Source of the DNA: Artemia franciscana | Lineage: Eukaryota > Arthropoda > Branchiopoda > Anostraca > Artemiidae | Assembly: GCF_032884065.1 (NCBI RefSeq) | Contig: NW_027062665.1 | Span: 248,001-312,000 of the forward strand | Direction of reading: 5' to 3' | Length of the DNA: 64,000 nt | Part shown: in pieces, positions 55,906 to 64,000 of the stretch | Layout of the letters: each line of letters begins with the position of its first letter | Position numbering within the stretch: the first letter of the stretch is position 1 | The notes under the pieces: generated by a model | What the model was told of the DNA's origin: nothing | Seen by the model: only the letters and a program-made list of their open reading frames with translations | The model's database searches: none | Position numbers and translations under genes: made by a program

Positions 55906-57355
55906 TCTAAAGGATAATTCTTTAATTCAAGTAAACTTTCCCCCAAAGAGTTAATACCACTCTGGCCACTAATAGAAATGGCCAAATTACTCATGGTGGA
56001 TGGCAGTTCCCCTCCACGACTAAATCCACCAGACCACAGGTATAAAGAAAAAATGTAAGGAAAAAAAAGTAAAAAATAATATAACCAAGGTAAGGATAAA
56101 TAAAATTATATAATCAAGGTGAGGATAAATAAGAAAAATCAGGAAAAGAGAAGAAAAAAGAAACAAGGAAAAACTAAGAAATAGACAAATAATCAGCACT
56201 GGAAATATAGACCATTCATTCATAATCATGATAATAATATACGAAAATAATCAGTTTGCGAATCACTATAAACGCAAAAAAAATGTTCTCCATAGGGGGG
56301 GGGGGGATTAGCCAACGAGACAAATCAGAAAAAAACAACAACAAAAGAAAATAAGCAAAATACGGCCTAGGAACTTTTTGAATGGGAGTTCTATTGTATT
56401 TTCTAAGGGTTAAAACTAAATGGAGGATTAACAGCCCTCCCAAGGCCCATAATTCCAAAAAACATTCTATTAAAACTTTGAAAGAGCTTTCTTGTTTCGC
56501 ACTGTTGACTTATTCAGTGCTTATTTGTTTGGGGATGTCAATCTCATCATAGTTATCAGGACAAGAGTAGTACTTTCGGGAATTCATTCATTATTCACAT
56601 ATAGTATATATGTTGCTGATAAAGGTATGATTGTTTGAACTTCACTTTACAAAAACATGAAGGACATTCAGACAAGCCTTACAAAGAATGCTCAGGGTAG
56701 TGTTTAAATGAATATATGTGTATATATAGATTGTCAACAGGACGTAACTCAGCAATGACTGAATATATTAATTTAAAACTTTCAGAAAATGATAAGGGAG
56801 TTGATTAAAAAGACAAAATTTGCGTGCAACCAATACAACTACAGCTACTGACACTACTACTGCTACAATTACTACACTACTTCATTTAAAATATTTAGGA
56901 GCAATTAGAACCAAATAAAAATACTATGTGCATTTACTTTGTAAAAGGACCGTATGTCAAGAATTCATTTGGGTATTAAGTTAAAACTTTCGGAGAATAC
57001 TTAAACGGGAAGATTATCTATACAAAAGACAATATATGCACACTGATGATAAATAAAACTGCTACTGCTATATTTAATACTACTATTTCAACTTCTTCGA
57101 CAACTAATCCTTTTTCAACTACTAGTAAGGCTGAGAGTATTACGATAAGAAGTACAAGAATACTCAGGTTATAAATAGGACATATCAGCAATGTCAGAGC
57201 AATGGCTAAATGTATTAAGTTGACACTTTAAGGACTTGACGAGAGGGCTTTTAGACTGACCCAACAGAAATCCGTTCAAATACTGCTGCTACTAGCATTA
57301 CCACTATTATTATTAATACTACTACTAGCAATACTAATAATAATGGGGTTAAAAT
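55906..57355. other. AT-rich DNA with short triplet tracts
   Basis: No gene is recognised. A G run lies at 56296-56307. Imperfect tac/tta triplet tracts lie near 56840-56880 and 57285-57340. Confidence 0.35.
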
Positions 57356-58030
57356 GGGTAAAACCAATGTGCCTGGTGCTGACGACATGTAGTCAAATGC
57401 AGGACGACAACCAGTATTCAGGTATAGGGTAACGACATGTAGTCAGCAATTGAACGTTGACATATTTATCTTTGAATTTGAGTGAGGATATAAAACCTTG
57501 ATGAAGCGTTGTTTAGTGTCGGAGTTCTAGATTGGACATTGATTGACTAGTAACCAATATTGAACCAAATAAATTATGTGGATTAGAAGGACTGTGGATA
57601 TTACTTATAATACGTTTATGGTACAGGTTAGCAATCTAACATTATTTTTCTTATGCTTATACAGGGCTAGGGCCATTCTTATTATAAGAAAAAAAAGAGC
57701 GACAATTTATAGTCAAAAACAAGGTAAAGAAATATATTCTGAAAAAAGGGGACGACATGCAGTCAGGAATAAGTTGACAACATAAAACCAGGAAAAGGGC
57801 AATGATTCGCTGTCAGATACATGACCTCAACTTCTAGTCAGTGACAATATGACGACAAACAGTCAGGAACTGGGCGACGACTCAAAGTTAAGTGCAGTGA
57901 GACGCCATTCAGTCAGAAACAAGGTTATGGCATGTTTACAGGTACAGGGTGACAACTTACAGTCTAAAACCAGGCTAAGCCAAGCAGCTAGGTTCACGGC
58001 GACGACATACAGGACAACCTCTATAGGAGG
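57356..58030 (+). repeat. Degenerate minisatellite, units of about 30 bp
   Basis: The words gacgacatgtagtcag, ggtacagggtgac and cgacatgcagtcaggaa recur at 57380-57440 and again at 57745-58015, with many variants (gacgacaaacagtcaggaac, gacaacttacagtctaaaac). Units are too diverged to count exactly. There is no coding content. Confidence 0.65.
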
Positions 58031-58487
58031 GTGACATTGCATATACTTTTGACAAAAAAGCGGTTATGATATTTTTGGAAAAAGAAATAAAAGCGGTTTT
58101 CGTATGATGGATTTGCTTTGTTTGTTCTAGTTGAAGATGAACAGAATATTTTGTGTGTGGTAGTTTGTTTGTTATCAGCAGTGTTAGAGTCAGTCTCAGG
58201 AATTGTGATTCTGTTAAATAGTTCGAGTATGTTTAAATATTACAGATAACCAATAAAGATGTTAAGGATTGCCTATTATGATTTAGAGCTGCAGTATTAT
58301 GTAACAATTAAAAGTTTTTCCCGTCTATATGGATAAAAAATTTGAAGGCACAGGCTAAATGCACATTAATATTACTTTATAGTAAGTAAATAAAAATAAT
58401 ACGGTATTAGACTTTACAGTCCCTACCGGCAGTGCTGATCTCTGTTTCTTGGTCTTTCATCCAGGAAGTGCCATGGTGGGTTGGGGG
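58031..58487. other. Spacer without recognised gene
   Basis: Nothing recognised between the minisatellite and the hAT end at 58488. Confidence 0.3.
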
Positions 58488-59865
58488 CAGAGGCGCCATT
58501 TGGGCATAATCTTGGGGTGGGCATGAACTCCATCTGCCCCCCCCCCCCGATTCACTTAGTGTCATGTAAGAAAAATGCGGGTTTTAGCAGCACATAGATC
58601 AAATATTCTAAGTAAAAACGCATTTTCAGCACCCGTGTGTTGCTTGGAAATGTACTGTAACCAAAGGTGCAACTCAGCCACACTGACCTCTAAGATTAAT
58701 TATAACAACGAAGAATACCATCAACGAGGTTAAGTGATTAAACTGAAAGTGGAAAATTCAAGCAGACTACAGGCTGGCATTCCTCAGCGAGAAACTTTCT
58801 TATTTAAGTAAACAATACGTCGGTGAAAGTAATCTTCATTGCTATGCTGGGGATTGTAACCAAAATCTCGGTTTTCCTTCAGAAAAAATCTTCCAGATCA
58901 AATATATTAAAAAAAAGCAAAAACATAAAAAAATAAAAAAATATTACAACACTCAAGGTAACAAGGGGAACCGCCGAGGTTTCATTTTTGCAAAATCATA
59001 AACAAGCTGGTCGTAGTCCAAATTTTTTACTAAGTCCTTCTCTGCAAATATCAAAAGAAGGTGACTGAGACGATCATCTCCTGTTGTAGACCGCAAGTAG
59101 TTTTCCACTATTTCTAGGCTAGAAAAAAAACGCTCATTGCTCGCTGTTGTCACAGGAAGTGTGGCAGCAATACGAAGTACTTTAATTACTTCTGAGTAAG
59201 CCACTGGTAATGCCTGAAGATGGTCGACAATGTCTAGGAAGTTTTCCAGTGTTTTCTCCTCATCGAGCAAGAAACGCTTGGCAATACCAGCTTGAGATTC
59301 AAGCCAGCTCGCCGTAAAGAGCAGAGAAACGCTTGAGCGGCTCTGTGTCCATAAACTTGGTTGAGCTTGGATCCAAGGCTTCGAGTGTACTCAGCACTGG
59401 CAAGTTATCTTTAAACCTTCTGTAGAAGGTTTTTCGGCTAGTAGACAGTCAAAAGTTTCGAAGTATTCTCGCTTCATTTCATCTGCCAAAGTAGTAGAGC
59501 GATTTCCAGATTCGATGAAATTCTTTCCTAGCGTCAAAGTTGTCACAAATTGTTTCAGATGCTTGGTTATCTTTTGAGTTCTTTGAGGTCGTCCTTTCTG
59601 ACCAACAGAGGAGGGTCTAGTTGCGGGTTCATTCACAGCAGGTACTTCGATTTCGAGTTCTGTTGCAAACTCTTTAGGCTTTTCGAAAGGCGATACGAAT
59701 GAAGCATCTGAACGCAGGTCTGTGAGTTCGCTTCTTGTGGCCTGAATCAGGGTGCGCGATCGAGAAATAACCAAGTCGACGGCCTGGAGATGCTGAGACA
59801 GCGAGTTCGTCACTCGCATAATTGCTTCTACATCGTGCAATTGGAAGATAACAAGAAACGATCAC
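58488..59865 (-). mobile_element. hAT transposon relic (TTF-zinc-finger/DUF4371 type), 5' part lost
   Basis: The element's 3' terminus is probably CAGAGGCGCCATTTGGGCA at 58488, a CAG-starting end typical of hAT, with a nearby C run. The transposase C-terminal half follows at 58953-59865. Repeat R2 copy D begins at about 59860 and cuts the element off, so the N-terminal part and the other terminal repeat are missing. Confidence 0.7.
58953..59865 (-). pseudogene. hAT transposase pseudogene, C-terminal half
   Basis: In minus-strand order: TNSLSQHLQAVDLVISRSRT (near 59740-59815), a low-complexity insert with GQKGRPQRTQKITKHL, GNRSTTLADEMKREYFETFD (near 59440-59510), then LDEEKTLENFLDIVDHLQAL (59205-59270), LRIAATLPVTTASNERFFSS (59110-59180) and LSHLLLIFAEKDLVKNLDY (59020-59070). 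The LPVTTA.NERFFS segment is the hAT C-terminal dimerisation motif in the form used by TTF-type zinc-finger/DUF4371 proteins. The frame changes between about 59270 and 59400. The N-terminal zinc finger and first catalytic aspartate are missing. Confidence 0.8.
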
Positions 59866-60986
59866 GTATCAAGGACATTTGCTTATTCTATCCACCAAGC
59901 TTCATCCCGATTCCTCCACTTTTTTTCAATTTTTTTTTAATTACTCGCAGATGGTCCAATCTGGGAAAACGGCATTATCAAGTCAATTTGAGCAGCTCCC
60001 TGACACGCCTACCGATTTTCATCGTCCAAACACGTCCAGAAGCACCAAACTCACCAAATCACTGAACCCCTCCACCCCAACTCCCCCGAAGAGAGCGAAT
60101 CCGGTACGGTTACGTCAATAACGTATCAAGGACATTTGCTTATTCTATCCACCAAGCTTCATCCCGATTCCTCCACTCCAAGTGTTTTCCAAGATTTCCC
60201 TCTCCAACTCCCCCCAATGTCAAAAGATCTAATCGGGATTTGAAAAAGCTCTGAGACATGAACTCCTTTTAAATATCAAATTTCATTAAGATCCGATCAC
60301 CTATTCGTGTTTTCCAAGATTTTAGGTTTCCCCCTCCCAGCTTCCCCCCCCAATTTCACCAGATCCGGTCGGCATTTGAAATAAAAGCTCTGAGACACGA
60401 TATCTTTCTAAATATCAAATTTCATTGAGATCCAATCACCCGTTCGTAAGTCATAAATGCCTTATTTTTTCTAATTTTTCAGAATTAACCCCCTCCCCCC
60501 AACTACCCCAAAGAGAGCGGACCCATTCGGTTATGTCAATCATAGATCTAGGACTTGTGCTTATTTTTCCCACCTAGTTTCATCCCGATCCCTCCACTCT
60601 AAGTGTTTTCCAAGATTTTAGGTTTCCCCCTCCCAATTCCCCCCCCAATGTCACCAGATCCGGTCAGGATTAAAAAAACAGCTCTGAGACACGATATCCT
60701 TCCGAACATCAAATTTCATTAAAATCTGATCAATAGTTAGTAAGTTAAAAATACTTCATTTTTTCTATTCTTTTCCAAATTAATGGGTCCCCCACCCCCC
60801 CTCAGATGTTCAAATAGGGAAAACGACTATTTCTAATTTAATTTGGTCTGGTCCCTGATACGCCTGCCAAATTTCATCGTCCTAGCTTACCTGGAAGTGC
60901 CTAAAGTAGCAAAACAAGGACTGACAGACTGACAGAATTTGTGATTGCTATATGGCACTTGGTTAATACCAAGTGCCTTGAAAACT
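59860..60986 (+). repeat. Repeat R2, copy D, 5' truncated, with perfect terminal hairpin
   Basis: It starts inside a unit (cacgtatcaaggacatttgc), has about three degenerate 290-bp units, and ends with the hairpin GGCACTTGGT (60954-60963), loop TAAT, ACCAAGTGCC (60968-60977), then ttgaaaact. The 10-bp perfect stem is the best preserved of the copies. The leader words cgtccagaagcaccaaact occur near 60032. Confidence 0.85.
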
Positions 60987-61059
60987 AACATCACTTTTTT
61001 ATATCTGCCATTATAGGCCTTATATAGAAAGAAGAAGGTCGATGAGTCTCATCACTGTT

Positions 61060-61430
61060 AAATATGATTTTATTAATACTTTGGACCTTTTCTGTATACC
61101 TATACAAATTAATTAATCCTTTTTAATGCAAATATAGCAAATATTCTCATAATTGAAATATAACAAGCAAATAAAGCAATACTCTATGCCAACTGCCCAT
61201 CCAAACGATATACATACGGCCAAAGGGTTCGCGTTGAACACAGGGTCGTATGCGAAAACCAAAGTCTGAGCAATTTTTACACCAACATTTAGAAGAAAAA
61301 CTAAAAATGTAAACAAAAAACTTGATTTCAATAATTGATTTCAATAAAATATGATTTTATTAATACTTCGGACATTTTCTATTATGCAACTTTCCTATGC
61401 AAATTAATTTAAACCCCTTGTTTGAAGCAT
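61060..61430 (-). repeat. Diverged inverted R4 copies flanking the array
   Basis: The minus strand reads FLLNVGVKIAQTLVFAYDPV, then FNANPLAVCISFGWAVGIEY, a diverged form of the array exon (compare LLTTLKTWFFAYDPIF and HPVSV.SSF.L..AIE). The non-coding words aattaatttgtat, cagaaaagg and aaagtattaataaaatcatat also match the array in reverse. A second small inverted piece follows at 61345-61430. Confidence 0.65.
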
Positions 61431-61639
61431 ATATACCAAACATTCTTGTAATTTAAATGGAATGAATAACTAAAGGTTGCATAACTGCAGAATGCAAAAA
61501 ACAGGATCTTAAGTATTAGTAAGTTTTAAGTCAGGCAGTTAGACTTAATTCAGGCGTATATACCCAAAATATGTGTCATGGGTCCTTCTCGGAGTCATCT
61601 TTATTTTTTCATTCTCTCATTCACTCGTGACTAAATGTA

Positions 61640-61890
61640 TAGTTAACGTCAGTGATTGGGAGCTGCACATTATGCTTCAGGCAACAGTCAATGAAGGAGA
61701 TGTTAGAAAAGTAAAATCAATTCTACGGTTAAAAGGAAATGTATATAGGATCATAGTGGTCATTGCGAATGTTCTTCTGACAACCTTAAAGACATAGTTT
61801 TTCGCATATGATCCTATTTCTAAGGAACACCCTGTTTCAGTTCTTTCATCTTTTGTACTGACATTTGCGATCGAAATGATTATTCCAAAG
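61640..61890 (+). pseudogene. R4 array exon, unit 1 (one stop)
   Basis: Same segment as in unit 2: VNVSDWELHIMLQATVNEGD, then VRKVKSILRLKGNVYRIIVV. Here the tryptophan codon before FFAYDP is a stop (acatag instead of acatgg), so this copy is likely inactive. The acceptor-like and donor-like borders are the same. Confidence 0.6.
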
Positions 61891-62180
61891 GTATGTAAAC
61901 TTTATTTGCTCATTGTATTTAAACTATGTGAATGTTTTGTATATTTGATTTAAAAAAGGATTAATTAATTTGTATCGGTACAACAGAAAAGGACAAAGTA
62001 TTAATCAAATCATATTTCTTGTTCTAACAGAACAAGAAAAGAAAGCTGCAAGTTAACGCAAGTACTAGCTTCTGGTCAGTTTCGACTAGGTGGGACAGGA
62101 TTCAAAACAACTGTGATGAGACTCGTCACAATTCTTTAGCATAATGATTCCAAACACTCTCTTCCCAACCCCTCATTAGC

Positions 62181-62381
62181 TCAAGGAACATAACATATTT
62201 TTTTTTTACCAGTGTCAAAGTCAATACTATCCACATTAACTCTGAATATGAACCCTACCGACAGATCTTTCACATAATCTTGAAAAATAAGGGAATTTAA
62301 CTTCCCTGTAAATTCATTCTGAGCTCCATCTTTCAGGCGTATACACACAAAATATGTGTCATGGGTCCTTCTCGGAGTCAT
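62181..62381 (-). CDS. R4 array reverse-strand ORF, unit 1/2 boundary, unknown
   Basis: The minus strand reads MTPRRTHDTYFVCIRLKDGA, then QNEFTGKLNSLIFQDYVKDL and SVGFIFRVNVDSIDFDTGKK. The ATG lies about 20 bases from the pyrimidine tract of the forward exon, so the two ORFs are divergent and nearly touching. The same ORF occurs at 63700-63900 and at 43727-43910; the copy near 62950-63150 has a one-base change of frame. Some copies carry a donor-like caggtaagt after QNxF/YT and others cagggaagt. Function unknown. Confidence 0.45.
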   Translation of the reverse strand: MTPRRTHDTYFVCIRLKDGAQNEFTGKLNSLIFQDYVKDLSVGFIFRVNVDSIDFDTGKKKICYVP

Positions 62382-62425
62382 CTTTATTTTTTCATTCTCT
62401 CATTCACTCGTGACTGAATGTATAG

Positions 62426-62673
62426 TTAACGTCAGTGATTGGGAGCTGCACATTATGCTTCAGGCAACAGTCAATGAAGAAGATGTTAGAAAAGTAAAAT
62501 CAATTCTACGGTTAAAAGGAAATGTATATAGGATCATAGTGGTCATTGCGAATGTTCTTCTGACAACCTTAAAGACATGGTTTTTCGCATATGATCCTAT
62601 TTTTAAGGAACACCCTGTTTCAGTTCTTTCATCTTTTGTACTGACATTTGCGATCGAAATGATTATTCCAAAG
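62426..62673 (+). CDS. R4 array exon, unit 2: unknown two-membrane-segment protein piece
   Basis: A pyrimidine-rich tract (ttattttttcattctctc) and tatag precede 62426, and donor gtatgt follows 62673. The 248-base segment reads VSDWELHIMLQATVNEEDVR, KVKSILRLKGNVYRIIVVIA, NVLLTTLKTWFFAYDPIFKE, HPVSVLSSFVLTFAIEMIIP. It has a charged amphipathic front, one hydrophobic stretch around RIIVVIANVLL and a second around SSFVLTFAIEM. Changes between units are few and mostly conservative. I do not recognise the family. Without a search I cannot say whether it is a receptor-like host gene exon or part of an element. The open frame extends upstream through the pyrimidine tract, but splice-like borders make an internal exon more likely. 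Confidence 0.5.
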
Positions 62674-63208
62674 GTATGTAAACTTTATTTGCTCATTGTA
62701 TTTAAACTATGAGAATGTTTTGTATATTTGCTTTAAAAAAGGATTTATTAATTTGTATCGGTACAACAGAAAAGGACAAAGTATTAATAAAATCATATTT
62801 CTTGTTCTAACAGAACAAGAAAAGAAAGCTGCATGTTAACGCAAGTACTAACTTCTGGTCAGTTTCGACTAGGTGGGACAGGATTCAAAACAACTGTGAT
62901 GAGACTCGTCACAATTCTTTAGCATAGTGATTCCAAACACTATCTTCCCAGCCCCTCATTAGCTCAAGGAACATAACTTACTTTTTTTTTTACCAGTGTC
63001 AAAGTCAATTCTATCCACATTAACTCTGAACATGAACCCTACGACAGATCTTTCACGTAATCTTGAAAAATAAGGGAATTTAACTTACCTGTATATTGAT
63101 TCTGAGCTCCATCTTTCAGGCGTATATACCCAAAATATGTGTCATGGGTCCTTCTCGGAGTCATCTTTATTTTTTCATTCTCTCATTCACTCGTGACTGA
63201 ATGTATAG

Positions 63209-63456
63209 TTAACGTCAGTGATTGGGAGCTGCACATTATGCTTCAGGCAACAGTCAATGAAGAAGATATTAGAAAAGTAAAATCAATTCTACGGTTAAAA
63301 GGAAATGTATATAGGATCATAGTGGTCATTGCGAATGTTCTTCTGACAACCTTAAAGACATGGTTTTTCGCATATGATCCTATTTTTAAGAAACACCCTG
63401 TTTCAGTTTTTTCATCTTTTGTACTGACATATGCGATCGAAATGATTATTCCAAAG
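63209..63456 (+). CDS. R4 array exon, unit 3
   Basis: Same structure as the unit 2 exon with a few substitutions: EEDIRKVKSIL, YDPIFKKHPVSVFSSFVLTY. It is open throughout and followed by donor gtatgt. The preserved frame in units 2 and 3 contrasts with the stop in unit 1. Confidence 0.5.
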
Positions 63457-63699
63457 GTATGTAAACTTTATTTGCTCATTGTATTTAAACTATGAAAATG
63501 TTTTGTATATTTGCTTTAAAAAAGGATTAATTTATTTGTATCGGTACAACAGAAAAGGACAAAGTATTAATAAAATCATATTTCTTGTTCTAACAGAACA
63601 AGAAAAGAAAGCTGCATGTTAACGCAAGTACTAACTTCTGGTCATTTTCGACTAGGGGGGACAGGATTCAAAACACTTTCTTCCCAACCCCTCATTACC

Positions 63700-63900
63700 T
63701 CAAGGAACATAACTTACTTTTTTTTTACCAGTGTCAAAGTCAATACTATCCACATTAACTCTGAATATGAACCCTACCGACAGAACTTTCACGTAATCTT
63801 GAAAAATAAGGGAATTTAACTTCCCTGTAAATTGATTCTGAGCTCCATCTTTCAGGCGTATATACCCAAAATATGTGCCATGGGTCCTTCTCGGAATCAT
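63700..63900 (-). CDS. R4 array reverse-strand ORF, unit 3/4 boundary, unknown
   Basis: The minus strand reads MIPRRTHGTYFGYIRLKDGA, then KLNSLIFQDYVKVLSVGFIF and RVNVDSIDFDTGKKK. It is open for about 66 codons. It is the counterpart of 62181-62381 and of the solitary copy at 43727-43910. No function is recognised. Confidence 0.45.
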   Translation of the reverse strand: MIPRRTHGTYFGYIRLKDGAQNQFTGKLNSLIFQDYVKVLSVGFIFRVNVDSIDFDTGKKKVSYVP

Positions 63901-63939
63901 CTTTATTTTTTCATTCTCTCATTCACTCGTGACTGAATG

Positions 63940-64000
63940 TATAGTTAACGTCAGTGATTGGGAGCTGCACATTATGCTTCAGGCAACAGTCAATGAAGAA
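63940..64000 (+). CDS. R4 array exon, unit 4, cut by window end
   Basis: The start of a fourth forward exon (VNVSDWELHIMLQATVNEE) is present and runs to the last base of the window. Confidence 0.5.

Larger units (their letters stand above)
61558..64000 (+). repeat. Tandem array R4 of about 783-bp units, running off the window
   Basis: Units start at the word gtatatacccaaaatatgtg (or variant) near 61556, 62339, 63122 and 63858. Spacing is 783, 783 and about 736 bp; the shorter spacing is due mainly to a deletion in the third unit near 63675. The units are nearly identical over most of their length. Each contains a forward exon-like segment with donor gtatgt and, near its end, a conserved reverse-strand ORF. 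The array is cut by the window end. Confidence 0.92.

Overview
The window is AT-rich, intron-bearing eukaryotic DNA made almost entirely of transposable-element relics, dispersed repeats and minisatellites. The element mix (CR1-like and I-like LINEs, Penelope, PIF/Harbinger, several hAT lineages, Helitron, Ty3/gypsy), a cullin-5-like exon and a cytochrome b insert that uses TGA for tryptophan all fit an invertebrate, most likely an arthropod. Two repeat families built from units of about 290 bp, with C/G homopolymer runs, resemble repeats I associate with brine shrimp (Artemia). That is recollection, not a search result. I see no complete, undamaged host gene, and no rRNA or CRISPR.

Layout. 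0.45-3.1 kb: a minus-strand CR1-like LINE abuts a plus-strand Penelope-like 3' end carrying a GIY-YIG nuclease and a hammerhead-ribozyme motif. 3.1-6.2 kb: composite repeat R1 (an exon-like ORF plus a ZBED-type hAT relic) and repeat R2 on the minus strand. 6.5-17.4 kb: one large two-gene PIF/Harbinger transposon with a four-exon MADF-BESS gene (+) and a DDE transposase (-) arranged tail to tail; a 3.2-kb hAT element with terminal inverted repeats sits in the transposase intron. 19.4-20.9 kb: a second Harbinger fragment and a duplicated cullin-5-like exon. 21.4-27.1 kb: a broken Ty3/gypsy element whose 3' part is replaced by an I-like LINE (27.1-29.7 kb). 29.7-41.3 kb: minisatellites, repeat R3, an ORF with an exact in-frame 87-bp duplication, an unannotated pseudo-exon and a 0.4-kb tandem duplication. 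41.361-42.681 kb: a Helitron with both ends visible, inserted in a TA microsatellite.

43.5-64 kb: a lone copy of repeat R4, a foldback element, three R2 copies, the inverted partner of R1 (49.1-50.8 kb), a dense palindromic array, a nuclear mitochondrial insert of cytochrome b (52.95-53.64 kb), small paralogous exons, a TTF/DUF4371-type hAT relic, and a tandem array of about 783-bp units (61.56 kb to the window end). Each array unit carries an exon-like membrane-protein segment on one strand and a second conserved ORF on the other.

The genes do not form a pathway; their relations are those of nested insertion. The least explained parts are the 783-bp array, the R1/R2 composite with its conserved 70-codon exon, and the possibility that R2 is a Helitron/Helentron-like non-autonomous element with a tandem-repeat body.
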